From: Pardosa pseudoannulata
Taxonomy: Eukaryota; Arthropoda; Arachnida; Araneae; Lycosidae
NCBI GenBank assembly: GCA_032207245.1
Contig: CM063498.1
Location: forward strand, 52,665,169-52,729,168
DNA length: 64,000 nt
Direction of reading: 5' to 3'
Of the stretch, positions 48,201 to 58,910 are shown one piece after another. Each line of letters begins with the position of its first letter. Positions within the stretch are counted from its first letter, which is position 1. The position numbers were made by a program, and so were the translations under genes. The notes under the pieces were generated by a model. It worked only from the letters and a program-made list of their open reading frames with translations, was not told the DNA's origin and did not search any database.

Positions 48201-48990
48201 ATTTAAATGTAAATAAAAAGTATAAACTGCAGTATTTTTTTAATTTATGAAATAAATACGTTACATTTTATTAGTAGAAAAAATATCTGTAAATGCTCTT
48301 GCTTTAAGATTTTTATTTCGAAAGAAAAAAATTTAAAAGAGATATTGCAGAAAGATTGACCCGTCAGGGAAAATGTCCCCTTAATATTGCAATTTGATGC
48401 TGTTGATGCATAGACTAATTACTATTTTAAATAGTTAGATTTAACCAAATTTCAAAATGTTCTATGACAGTAACCGGTTAAGAAGTGGGGTAATATTACT
48501 ATTTTGATAACGAACTTGAAAGTCAGACTCAGATTAATTAATGATAACAAAATGTATAAACTGCACTATTTTTTAATTTATAAAATACGTTATATTACAT
48601 TAGTTGAAAAAATCTGTAAACGCTCTTGCTTTAAGATTTTATTTCGAAAGAAATAACTTTAAAAGAGATATTGCAGAAAAATTGATCCTTAAGAGAGAAA
48701 TATCCCCTTAATATTGCAATTTGCTGCTGCTGATAAATATACTAATTACTATTTAAAATAGTTAGATTTAATAAAATTTTAGAAAATTCTATGATATTTA
48801 ACGTTAAGCAGTGAGCTAATATTACTATTTTGATACTGAACTTCCAAGTAAGATTCAAATTAAAGATAAATAAAAAATTTAAATTGCATTATTTTTTTAT
48901 TTATGAAATACGTTTCATTACATTAGTAGATAAAAATGTGTAAATGGTCTTAGTTAAAAGATTTTACTTTAGAAAAAAATTACTTTAAAA
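45300..48990. repeat. Satellite-like tandem array, ~330-bp unit, ~11 copies
   Basis: The anchor GATGCTGTTGAT (or a one-to-two-base variant) occurs near 45626, 45930, 46262, 46459, 46749, 47080, 47403, 47731, 48062, 48396 and 48722. Intervals are mostly 323-334 bases, with two short ones (197 and 290) showing a partial unit. Each unit also has CTAATTACTATTTAAAATAG, CAAAGTGTTCTATGATATTT and CTCTTGCTTTAAGATTTTTA. Divergence between units is moderate. Confidence 0.92.
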
Positions 48991-49781
48991 GAGATATTGC
49001 AGAAAAGAAAAACTAGAAAACTGTTAAAAGTAAATAAAAGAAGTAGGCAATCGAAAAATTTCCAGTTCTTTAAAAATTTCAGAAAAGGTTCATTTTGTGA
49101 AACATAAAAATTTGCAAGGTAGTGAAATTTTATCGAAAAGTGAATGAAACTAGCTAAAGAAAACGATGATTGAAGCAAAAATGTTACACGATATAAGCTC
49201 GTTCTATTTTTAGAAGTGTGCTTCTGCTTTTCTCCTTTCTGCTTCTTTATTATTGCTTTATGCTTCCCTATTCTCCTAGTTAACTTAATTTACATTGCGA
49301 AAATTAAAAAGGGAATTTTTCGGGTTGGTAACAGAACTAACAAATCCTTTAATACTGAGCTGATTTCTTTAAACCATTAGTCAATATTTTTTTTTCCAGT
49401 GTAAATTTTTTTAAAGTGAAAAGTATTCATGTTGTTAATTTATTATTCATTAATAGTACGTGCAGGTTAACGATGAGAAACCTTTTGAGAGAATTTATTC
49501 TATTTTTATGTTTTTTGATGAGCTAAATTTGAATAATACATTACATCTATTGATATCATTGATAAATCGTAGTAGTTTGAGATAGATATCTTAAAATCCC
49601 CTCAATTCCCTGTGGATCACTTCAAACATTTCGAAAAATTGCAAATCTTACAATCTTAATGAATATACTGATCTTAATTTAATACATTAAATGTAACTAG
49701 TTTATAATTTTTTAAAAGCATGGGACATCTCAGTATAGCGATAATATAACAGTAAATAACAGTAATAAATAAAAGTATATG
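48991..49781. other. AT-rich sequence, nothing recognised
   Basis: Minus-strand frames (48969-49178 and 49674-49859) are Phe/Leu/Ile-rich and lack motifs. Confidence 0.45.
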
Positions 49782-50156
49782 CAGTAGAACCCCGATTATC
49801 CGAGCTAATTGGAACAGGTAGTACCTCGGATATCGGAAATCTCGATTAATAGAAACCATGTATAAAAACCTTCCGTGCTTGCGAATTTAACTAAATTTTA
49901 AAGTAAAAAACAATAGAACGCTATTTAAATGATAAAAATAAGCATATGAACTTACGTTTTACAGCTAAAAATATTTAAAAAGGAGGTCATATTTCTTGGA
50001 AGTTAAATGCTTTTGTGGGGAAGAAGTGCCTGTAACACGGAGAACGAACTAAAATGTGTATAATTTTTTCTAAGATCATTTTAGAAAGGAGAAAAAAAAA
50101 TTAAACTTCCTTACTGACTCGGTTAACAGAAACCTCGGTTAATCGAGGTTCTACTG
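49782..50156. mobile_element. Tigger/pogo-type MITE, 375 bp
   Basis: The left end CAGTAGAACCCCGATTATCC and the reversed right end CAGTAGAACCTCGATTAACC match at 18 of 20 positions. TA follows the right end; the left flank is TG, probably a mutated TA. Subterminal CCTCGGATAT/ACCTCGGTTAATC motifs echo the TIR. No coding region. It is a different subfamily from the 23473 and 37798 elements. Confidence 0.8.
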
Positions 50157-50288
50157 TAGTAGTAAGTAACAGTAATATAATAATAACAAATATTACAATG
50201 ATAAATCGTCAACTGATGGTATGTGCGAATGAGAGGAACTTTTATAGAAAGAAGACACTGCTCTGCTTGTCTTCTGTTTAGGGAGCTT

Positions 50289-50424
50289 ACTCTGGACGTT
50301 GCGAGTCGGGTTGAACGTTCGTTGTGACTTCACTTTGACATCAGCTTGATCATTTGCTCGCATAAAACCTGACGTTAAAATGGCGTCACAACGAAGGTTC
50401 GAAACGAACCACAACGTCCAGAGT
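50289..50424. repeat. Imperfect inverted repeat, two 40-base arms
   Basis: ACTCTGGACGTTG starts the left arm (50289-50328) and its complement ends the right arm (50385-50424). Both arms also share CGTTGTGAC. About three quarters of positions pair across the 40 bases, with a loop of 56 bases. The sequence is GC-richer than its surroundings and may be the core of a foldback MITE. Confidence 0.65.
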
Positions 50425-50439
50425 AAAGGAATTGGTGAG

Positions 50440-51000
50440 AGATCCTCAACTATTACTGAACTATTTCTTCCCTTACCAAAAAAGAAAAAAAAAACAATAT
50501 TCGAACTCTAACTCTTCCATAATAATTTGTTGGTGATATTGTTATATCTGATCCTGGTGTAGGAGAATCTATCACCAGATCCAATAGGTTCAGTCACATC
50601 ATGCGGCTGATCCAAGACTAAGGATAATAATCAACTTGTAAGTGACAACCCGCAAGGGCTGACGATAAACTAAATCTTAAATAGGTTCTAGTAATTTACA
50701 AGTAAGACCAAGCAGGAATAATATCATAACCTCATCCAACCAATGCAGGGTTTATGCCTACAGAAAGCTATGGAATAACAAGAAAACTGACTTCAATACA
50801 AGGCACAGTTTTGGGACTATGAAATATCCTACGATTAACCGTAGGGGAGTTCTACCTCTAGAGGAATCGTTTGGGAACTTGTAAGACACAGTGACTATTT
50901 TACATGACCGAGCAACTGTAAATGAACACAACAGAGCTTCGGCTGGTCCAGTAACTCTCCGGTTACGTGATCTCTGCTTTTGCTGACTGAGGTACCGCTA
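50440..51000 (-). mobile_element. Probable SINE family 2 copy, minus strand
   Basis: The right part, read in reverse, gives GGTACCTCAGTCAGCAAAAG, then GATCACGTAACCGGAGAG, which aligns to the tRNA-like head at 17844. GC content up to about 50700 is above the local average, consistent with a SINE body. The left limit is a guess. Confidence 0.5.
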
Positions 51001-51342
51001 ATCATAATAGTTTATTGTATCAAAAATTAAAATATCGTTTTATATTTTATATATCATTATCATCATTGGTATTAAAGCTCCTGAAGTACCCTTTAAGACT
51101 TTTCCATTCTATTCTACTAGATGTCTTCAGTTTCCAGTTAGTGATTACTTGTCTTCAAATCTTCTTTGACCTAATCTATCCATTTATTCCTTGGTCTTAA
51201 TATTAATTTAGATCAGTTGGAGGTTTTCTTATAAGACTTTTCCTGTTCTACTAGACTCCGTCCTCAGCTCAGAGTTTATCAATTGGACTCTCCTTATCTT
51301 TTCTTAGTGACAAAATCAAACTTTTTAAGAATTTTACACCCC

Positions 51343-51343
<1 letters not shown>

Positions 51344-51420
<77 letters not shown>
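51344..51420. repeat. (TA)n microsatellite
   Basis: Pure TA, preceded by CCCCCCA. Confidence 0.95.
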
Positions 51421-51424
<4 letters not shown>

Positions 51425-51889
51425 TAAGAATCTCCAAACAGACATTCCTTAAAATAGCCATCAAATTTAGTAAAAACTGCTGATTAAAAATAATCAAAAA
51501 GTCAATAAAAAATTTAATTAGATGGTTAAGGACAGGGGAGGTTTAACCTTTTATTAACATCGGGTTCTAATATTATTTGTTAATCTTCCCTTTCAGTGAT
51601 GTTAATTTTTTTAGACTGTCAACCAGCTATGACACTGAGCTCACAATCAGTTAAATTTGATGAAGGAAATGCATGTAAAATTTCTATACTCTGTACTTTC
51701 TTAAAATTGGAATATAATCATCAATTATATTCAGTCTTATTTCTTCTGGAGCATTTCTTTTGTCCTTTTAAAAACTTATGAATCATTCTTTCCGTACCAA
51801 TGAAAGCCTTGAAAATATAAATTAATCGTCCTGCTAAACAAAAAATTATTTGGCCTTGAATTCCAAATTTTCAAATGGCAGCAATTCCC
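51421..51889. other. AT-rich sequence, nothing recognised
   Basis: The frame at 51596-51781 has no recognisable domain. Confidence 0.4.
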
Positions 51890-52085
51890 AAAAGCATTAA
51901 TTTTGGGTCTCCTGTTTGCTCCTGCTTCAAACTTTCGGGGACCCACTTGAACATTAGTCGTACTTTCACCCTTGTGGTGCTCGATAAAAACGAAAGGCGT
52001 ACCCATTTGCCTTAATACGAGTAGCCTCCGGCTCAATCATGCTTGGTTTGTCCAAGTGGCATCAAGCAAGAACAACGACTTGTTC
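51890..52085 (-). repeat. Dispersed repeat R2, uninterrupted (empty-site) copy
   Basis: In reverse this reads GATGCCACTTGGACAAACCA, then CTACTCGTATTAAGGC, then GAGCACCACAAGGGTGAAAG. The same blocks flank the solo LTR at 58979-59621, where the copy is split exactly within CGTATTAAG. It may be a SINE or transposon body; the class is unknown. Confidence 0.75.
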
Positions 52086-53815
52086 TTAACGACTTGATGG
52101 AAGTTAAGCTGGAAGATATAAATAATAGTGACATATGTTCTTCAAGCGTCTGACGAAGTATTAGGTTACAAAACTAAAAAATTATAATTTTGAAATTAAA
52201 TTTTTTGAACACTACATTACAGTACGATAGCTATAACAACTGCTATCCTAGTTTACAGAATTAAGTAAGTTTTATCTTCTTAAAAAGTAATTAAACTAAA
52301 AGGTATCTATACACATGAATTTATAGATGATTTGTTATAATTTTTTTCTAAAAACTATACATATTTTCTTTCATTTCTGATATGTACGTAATCCACATTA
52401 CCAACAAGGATAGATTCTATTGTTTTAAATACCACTGTTTGCATTGTTACGGGCTGTAAAATCAGCTTTCTGCAGTAAGTCCCACTTGTAAACTGTACCT
52501 CTTGTTGAAAAATATTGATCGTAGTATTACAAACCTAACCAAACTTTATAGCTTTGCTTATAACTCTTCTCTACGGTAGAGTACTATCCTTCCTTTTGGT
52601 ACATTCCTGCCTAATAGATATATGTATACGTTTATGAAAGTAAAGGTGATTTATTTTGCACATATTTTTAGTTAGATTTATTTTTTAAAGTCTAAAGAGT
52701 ACTATTTAAAAAAATTAACCAAATTATGACAGGAAATAGCATTTATATAGCTTAATTTTCCTTTTTTTCAGATGTTGATAAACTAATTATAATTACTAAG
52801 GGGATATCCATAAAAAGACACATTTAAAATGTTTGATTTAGAATATCCTTGGTTACCTTAAGAAATTAAATAAAAAAGGGCAAATAAAAGGCTGATTTTT
52901 ATTTTCATAATATGTCTTTATCACAAGAAAAAAATACAATAAGTATCTAATATGATTTTTAATTAGTGCTGCTTTCTCAAGCAGAACTAACAAAGTGAAA
53001 AATTTTCAATTAACATTTGTTTTACTCATAACACACCATTTTTGCTGGGCAATTAAATGAAATTACAAAGATGAGTACACTTGGAATTCCTTATTTTTTG
53101 CTAACTCAGAATATTTAATTAAATCAATACGAAAAAGTATATCAGAAAGCAGAAAAAAATTGCAAGTTTTAGAAGATTGGTTGCTACGGATGATCTTAAA
53201 AAAACCTACACCACTTTTAAAAGGTTTAGTGAGTGAAATTCGTCCCAGAAGAATAAGCTCGTTATTTCTTTTTATGACAATTTTATGTCCGTTTTATGAT
53301 TAGGGATCAAAGAAACTTCGAAGATTCTATCGCAGAAGAGTTAAAACTTTTTTTAACCCCAAAACTACCTTTTTAATAGGTTTTGATTCTTTGGAAAACG
53401 TTCCTTTTCTCTTCGTTCAAGAATTTCTCCGATACTCCCTCGAGAAAATTTGCAATTAAAATACTAAGAGGTTTTCAGTATAAAATTATGTTAGGAGAAA
53501 TAAGACCGATACTCAAAAGGATTAAATATACTTTGAAAACGTATTTATCATTTGTTACTAACTCGATAATAAGTATTAAGTTGAAAGCTTTTAAAAGACA
53601 TATATTTGACCTGCCTTTGATATATTTTTTATGAAGTTAAGGAGTTTTATTTTTTAATGTATGGAATATCTGAATAATATTTTGATTGACAGAAAAATTC
53701 GACTGGAACATTTTCATGAATGTTAAAGGCTTAGATCTCTTTAATAAAAAATAACAAATGTAGTCTTTTATGTTTTCATGTGTAGATGAGAGAAAACTGC
53801 AAATGCCTTCTAGAT
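52086..53815. other. AT-rich sequence, nothing recognised
   Basis: The 83-codon frame at 53383-53634 has no domain I recognise. Confidence 0.5.
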
Positions 53816-54420
53816 CGATGGATGAAATTTGAATCTCTTTCTGTATGCGAGTGACTCAACTGCGTCTGTTTCTGTGTGTATGCGGTTGTGCCTTTCTGTG
53901 TTTTCTCCTCTTTCCTGTTGAGCTTCTGACTAGCACTTTCTCTCTGCCTATCTCCCTTTATCCCAGCTTGTGTCTGCCTTTTTTGAACATGTACCATTCT
54001 ACTTATATAAGTTTATCTCTCTTTATGTGTGAGCACTTGCTATTTACCCTGTTACCTTCTGTCTCCTTCCTCTTTTTCTACGTTTGCCACACATTTCTGC
54101 TCGAATGTGTATGACTCTCTAATTTTATTTATTTGTTTACTCCCTCCTTTTTACCTGTGTTCCTTGAGAAACCCCTTCCTACATTTTCTATATTGAATAA
54201 CGTACTGAGAAGATATACTATCTTATTTTTTTGCGTGTGTGAATCTCTCTCTCTCTTTATCTCTGCTTGTGTATATATGCCTTCTCCCTATGTGTTCCGT
54301 TATCTATGTATCTGCCTATATTTCTATATGTGAGAATATATATCTTCCTTTCTTTGTATTTTCCATCATTTCGTCCGTGCCTACTTCTTTCTGCCACTCT
54401 TGTGTTTTAAACCCTTTGTG
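53816..54420 (+). repeat. Degenerate polypyrimidine (CT-rich) tract
   Basis: The plus strand is strongly C+T-rich, with repeated TCTCTCT, CTGTGTGT and TTTCTG patterns across 600 bases. Open frames in several plus-strand phases (Leu/Ser/Phe/Cys-rich, for example 53845-54114) result from the lack of purines. It looks like a decayed CT/TG microsatellite. Confidence 0.7.
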
Positions 54421-55105
54421 TGTAAAAACTATAACCAGAAACACCGAAAAAGACAAATAAAATATTGTCATATGTTGTATGTCTGTGTATCAACTTTTAC
54501 TTTGTGAATACGATAATTTAACAGGATATTCTTACGCTAAAGCTTTGTAAATATTTGAACCAAATCCGTAAATGAAAGGAACTATAACTGTTTTTTGGTT
54601 TAGTGAAGTTGCTTGGAAAACAGTTTCAATCAAACAGCTCAAAAATATTTTGTGTAAAAACTATAACCAGAAACACCGAAAAAGACAAATAAAATATTGT
54701 CATATGTATGTCTGTGTATCAACTTTTACTTTGTGAATACGATAATTTAACAGGATATTCTTACGCTAAAGCTTTGTAAATATTTGAACCAAATCCGTAA
54801 ATGACGAAAGACTCTATAACTGATTTTTGGTTTAGTGAAGTTGCTTGGACAGTTTCAATCAAACAGCTCAAAAATATTTTGTGTAAAAACTATAACCAAA
54901 AATATAGAAAAAGACGAATAAAATATTGTTATATGTATGTCTGTGTATCAACTTTTACTTTGTGAATACGATAATTTAACAGGATATTCTTACGCTAAAG
55001 CTTTGTAAATATTTGAACCAAATCCGTAAATGACGAAAGACTCTATAACTGATTTTTGGTTTAATATGGTTGCTTTGAGGGCATCTTCAAACAAACAATT
55101 CAAAA
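54418..55105 (+). repeat. Tandem repeat, ~230-bp unit, three copies
   Basis: TGTGTAAAAACTATAACCA starts units near 54419, 54651 and 54880 (periods about 232 and 229). All share TATCAACTTTTACTTTGTGA, TTCTTACGCTAAAGCTTTG and GAACCAAATCCGTAAATGA. The copies are nearly identical, so the duplication is young. The first unit begins within the end of the pyrimidine tract. Confidence 0.92.
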
Positions 55106-55226
55106 ATATTTTATTTATGCCAAATCAGCATAATGTATTTACAGCGTATTTTGAGGGATATCGCTATGTAAACCTACAAGATAAAATCGAATAGAGAAAC
55201 CCTCCAGATTTATTTTCCGTAATGGA
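55086..55226. repeat. Exact 141-bp direct repeat, copy 1
   Basis: Identical by eye to 55531-55671, running from TTCAAACAAACAATTC to CCGTAATGGA. It overlaps the end of the third 230-bp unit. Confidence 0.9.
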
Positions 55227-55417
55227 TCTTTTTCCATTTTTCTTTTAAGCAAAAGGTACACAAAAAGTGCACAGCAATATATTCTCATTTATTTAAATTT
55301 GTCCATGAGTTCAAAATTACTACAAATAGAAGATCTTTTAAATTATGCAGTTGTAATTATGACTTAATGATACCATTTAAGCATGTTTCAGTATTTTAAA
55401 GATTTATTGTCTAATTA

Positions 55418-55420
<3 letters not shown>

Positions 55421-55496
<76 letters not shown>
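55421..55496. repeat. (TA)n microsatellite
   Basis: Pure TA, lying between the two 141-bp repeats. Confidence 0.95.
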
Positions 55497-55497
<1 letters not shown>

Positions 55498-55530
55498 CTT
55501 CTGTCCATTTGTTTGTAATACAAGGGCAGT

Positions 55531-55671
55531 TTCAAACAAACAATTCAAAAATATTTTATTTATGCCAAATCAGCATAATGTATTTACAGCGTATTTTGAG
55601 GGATATCGCTATGTAAACCTACAAGATAAAATCGAATAGAGAAACCCTCCAGATTTATTTTCCGTAATGGA
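55531..55671. repeat. Exact 141-bp direct repeat, copy 2
   Basis: Second copy of 55086-55226. The spacer of about 300 bases contains the (TA)n tract. Confidence 0.9.
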
Positions 55672-56103
55672 CATTATTTCATGTCATAGTCAAATCGATT
55701 GCCTAAACTAAGATAAAAATAGTGATGGGAAACTAAATATTTATTAGCGTGCCTGTGGGAACTCTCGCAAAGAAACATAATAGTTACAATGCCAAAATTA
55801 TTATAACTTGATATTAATTACAAATAAACTGATCCCCTCTCTGAATTTTTTGGTCTGCCCCTCCCAAATTATTACAAAGGAATCTTTACATAATTAAAAG
55901 TTTAATCATGTAAGAAAATGATTAATGTTTATTCAACTAGTTTTCTGGTTTGCTCAAAGGCTGACCGAAGGTATTTTTTCATAGTAGTTTATGTTTATAG
56001 TAATTAGAGGTAAATTAATTTACAGATTTGCTAGTATTTTTTTTTTCATTTTCTGTATTTTTTATAGTTAACATATGTTTCTGATATCAGGGTAAAGTTT
56101 CGA
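55672..56103. other. AT-rich sequence, nothing recognised
   Basis: No coding or repeat signal beyond the flanking repeats. Confidence 0.4.
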
Positions 56104-56246
56104 TTGGTTTGGTTTGGTTTGGAGCTTTAAGGTCTACTGTTTTGCACACGAGGGCTAATGAGACCAGGACCTACTTAAAGTCGATTTCGAACTTCTACAA
56201 ACATCCATGCCATAGTGGGATTCGAACCCATGAACTCCTAAAGTTT
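56104..56246 (-). mobile_element. tRNA-derived SINE (family 3)
   Basis: The plus strand starts with three TGGTTTGGTT units (the reversed tail), then GGTCTACT, GAGGGCTAATGAGACC and ACCTAC. It ends in GTGGGATTCGAACCCATGAAC, the reversed B box and T arm of a tRNA-like head. Confidence 0.78.
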
Positions 56247-56691
56247 CGATTGTAAAACAAGTCTGTGTCAATTGTTATGTCGGATATTAATGCTTTTGGC
56301 AAAAAAGCTATTAACGGTAAAGGTAAAAAAATCAAAAATGTGATTATTTTAGCATTTTGCCCTCCTTTAGAATCTTGGGTATTTGGGCAAAGCCATATTC
56401 ATTTGTTCAATAGATACGTGATCTATACCTAGACATAATATTACTATGAGGCAGAAATTATAACTAACACCATTATTACATAATGTTTTATGTATATACA
56501 ATAATATTCATTAAAATATTAATTTTCCCGTACAAAATATGCATCACAACTCCCTTAATTTTGAATAGGATGACTTTTATGTTAAAAAAATATTAACTTT
56601 AACTGACTTCATACCCTACAACGATTAATTATCGATAAATTTCAAATGTGTGTGAGGTTTAAAAATATACTTGAAATGGTTGAAATTCTTA
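56247..56691. other. AT-rich sequence, nothing recognised
   Basis: No recognised feature. Confidence 0.4.
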
Positions 56692-57726
56692 TCTTTATAT
56701 ATAAAATTATTTTGTCCGTGTGTTTGTGATAATACTCCTCCTAAACGGCTGGAGTGGTTTTGATGAAATTTTGTGCATGTAACTAATTTGATTCGAGAAT
56801 GGTTTAGATTCACAGAACTATAGAAATTGTTTTTTTATATTAAAAATCCAGAATTGGGCAGTTATTGAGATTGTTATTGCCGTGGTGTAGTACATTGCTG
56901 TTGTTACTTCAAATCCCTTAATAACCCAAGTTTGCTTTATATCGTGTTTAATTATAGTAAAATGCCACTGATCTATATTACAATATTCAAATATAGAACA
57001 AAAGATAAGGAAATATATAAGAAAATAAAAAGTAAAAGAAGCAATCCACGTGCTACACCTGAAAGAAAAATTGCCAAAGTCCAAGAGCACGCTGCATTCT
57101 TTTCCTTCCTTCTCAACTACTCCAGCAACCCTATACTTCTTTTAATATCCTGTGCTGATGTGTTCGTTGTTCCATTGTCCTGTGCACAATGCGTCCTTTC
57201 TTGGACACCTCCTGACTGACCGGGACTCCAAGCATGGTCCTGAATCACCTCCTGGCGACTTATCCCAACTCTCCCAAACTTATTGAAGTTTAAGTGCAGT
57301 CATTTCCACTGGCCACACCACACTCCTTCTGGAGTCGTGAAAAAATACTTGGGCATGCAACCCACAATGTGTGAATGCGCCTAGCAAATCAGTTTCTCTA
57401 ATCTTAAGTAAAACATAGCTGCACTCTCACAGTTATAATCCCTCTTGAAACCCTTCGCTGCCGTCGTGTCTGCGGCGCAGTGGTCAGCCGAACGGGCTTC
57501 TGAACTAGAAGTCTCAGTATCGAATCCCCGTACAGACAATGAGGAATTTTAATTTAATCTAATTACGTTTGTGATGACTGTAAGCGTGTTGGCACCAAGT
57601 ATTTTTAAAATAATTGTTTTTCTTACTTTTCAATCAAATTAGTCCAATTTATAGTTTATTTAAAAACACTTTGCAAATTTTGAATTTTCAACGTTAAAAC
57701 AAGACAACGTCTGTCGGGTTGTCTAG
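56692..57726 (+). mobile_element. Non-autonomous Helitron-like element, ~1.04 kb
   Basis: It begins A|TCTTTATATATAAAA. The familiar arthropod Helitron lead-in follows: TCCTCCTAAACGGCTGGAG, then TTTTGATGAAATTTTG. It ends GACAAC-loop-GTTGTC-TAG|T: a 6-bp stem and 9-base loop overlapping the terminal CTAG, with T after it and no target duplication. No Rep/helicase is present. The interior (about 57040-57420) is less AT-rich and may be captured sequence. A tRNA-like stretch at 57462-57540 (GGCGCAGTGGTCAGCCG; GTATCGAATCCCC) is shared with the 247-bp relative at 13129. Confidence 0.75.
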
Positions 57727-57760
57727 TATACTTAGAATTTTGTTTTTTATTTTAAAATTT

Positions 57761-57891
57761 GTTTAAAATAGTCATGCGTAATAATTAAATTGTCTTTCGT
57801 TGTAGTAATTACATTAATAATAATATGATGGATATTAATAAGTCCTTATTTATTCTTATTTTTAGTTGTGTTTCACCATTTGATGAGATAG
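57761..57891. repeat. Exact 131-bp direct repeat, copy 1
   Basis: Identical by eye to 58390-58520, from GTTTAAAATAGTCATGCG to ATTTGATGAGATAG. Confidence 0.92.
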
Positions 57892-58389
57892 GTGTTGTCA
57901 AATGAAACACCTTGGTTTTTTCACTCATACACAAAATACTAGTCAAAAGTACGTGTCTTAATCTAACCTTTGGCCAGGCCGACTTCTCAACTCCATAAAA
58001 TAGTCAGCTTCTAATTGGGTCAGGGAAATTTATCCCAACGAATTTAATAATACAAGTTCTTACTTAAGCGGCTCATTTTAACTTGTTTGTTACTTCATAA
58101 GTCGATCTGCGTAATGAGGGGTGCAAAAACAACTTCGCTTTATGAGGTTCTGCTCGTCATGGTTCTGGGTTGGCCTATTTTAGTAAGGTCAAATGTATTC
58201 ATTTTTGTAATCGTTTTCAATGTTTTTTTCTTTTACTAGTAGTGATATTGTTTAACAGTTAAGATACCAGTTTAAAGGATTCTATACCATTTTTATTTGC
58301 CTTAAACCTTTTCTTTGTATGTTTTAAGTAAATTAAACGTTAGTTTTATTTTTAAAAGTTGATGGTAAATTAATTTCAGGATTTAAAGG
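57892..58389. other. 498-bp segment between exact 131-bp repeats
   Basis: GC-richer than its flanks. It contains CGCTTTATGAGGTTCTGC near 58136-58155, which reads in reverse like one end of a Tigger/pogo TIR (GCAGAACCTCATAAAGCG), without a matching partner. No coding region. Confidence 0.5.
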
Positions 58390-58520
58390 GTTTAAAATAG
58401 TCATGCGTAATAATTAAATTGTCTTTCGTTGTAGTAATTACATTAATAATAATATGATGGATATTAATAAGTCCTTATTTATTCTTATTTTTAGTTGTGT
58501 TTCACCATTTGATGAGATAG
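58390..58520. repeat. Exact 131-bp direct repeat, copy 2
   Basis: Second copy of 57761-57891. Confidence 0.92.
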
Positions 58521-58910
58521 AAATATAGAATTTTCAAGCCACTATATCCTTAAACATTAGAAAGGAAAGAAAAAACATTCAGAATGACATCTGTTCTATA
58601 AAAAACTGAAATTGATAAATAGGCCTAGAAAAACTGAAACTGGAATGCTGTTTGAAAGAAGAAAAAAACATTTCAAATAGTTGAAGTGAAATAAATCCGA
58701 TATTACTTTCGGAAAATAATAAGTTACAGAACATAAGCTTTTATGAACTGAAGCGTAGAGTTCTTTGGAAGCGATCCATGTTTAGAGGCCAAAAGATTGA
58801 TTCACTTACAGTAAGATTTATAGTATTTTAATACAGAAAATATTGAAGGAGGAAAATTTTGTTTCTAAATGAATTAACATTGAACATTATTAGATATTAA
58901 CAGAATATGT
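58521..58910. other. AT-rich sequence, nothing recognised
   Basis: No recognised feature. Confidence 0.4.

Noticed and set aside
53845..54460. Overlapping Leu/Ser/Cys-rich frames that look like membrane proteins
   Set aside because: They are open because the strand is polypyrimidine. Several phases are open at once and the residues match CT/TG repeats.
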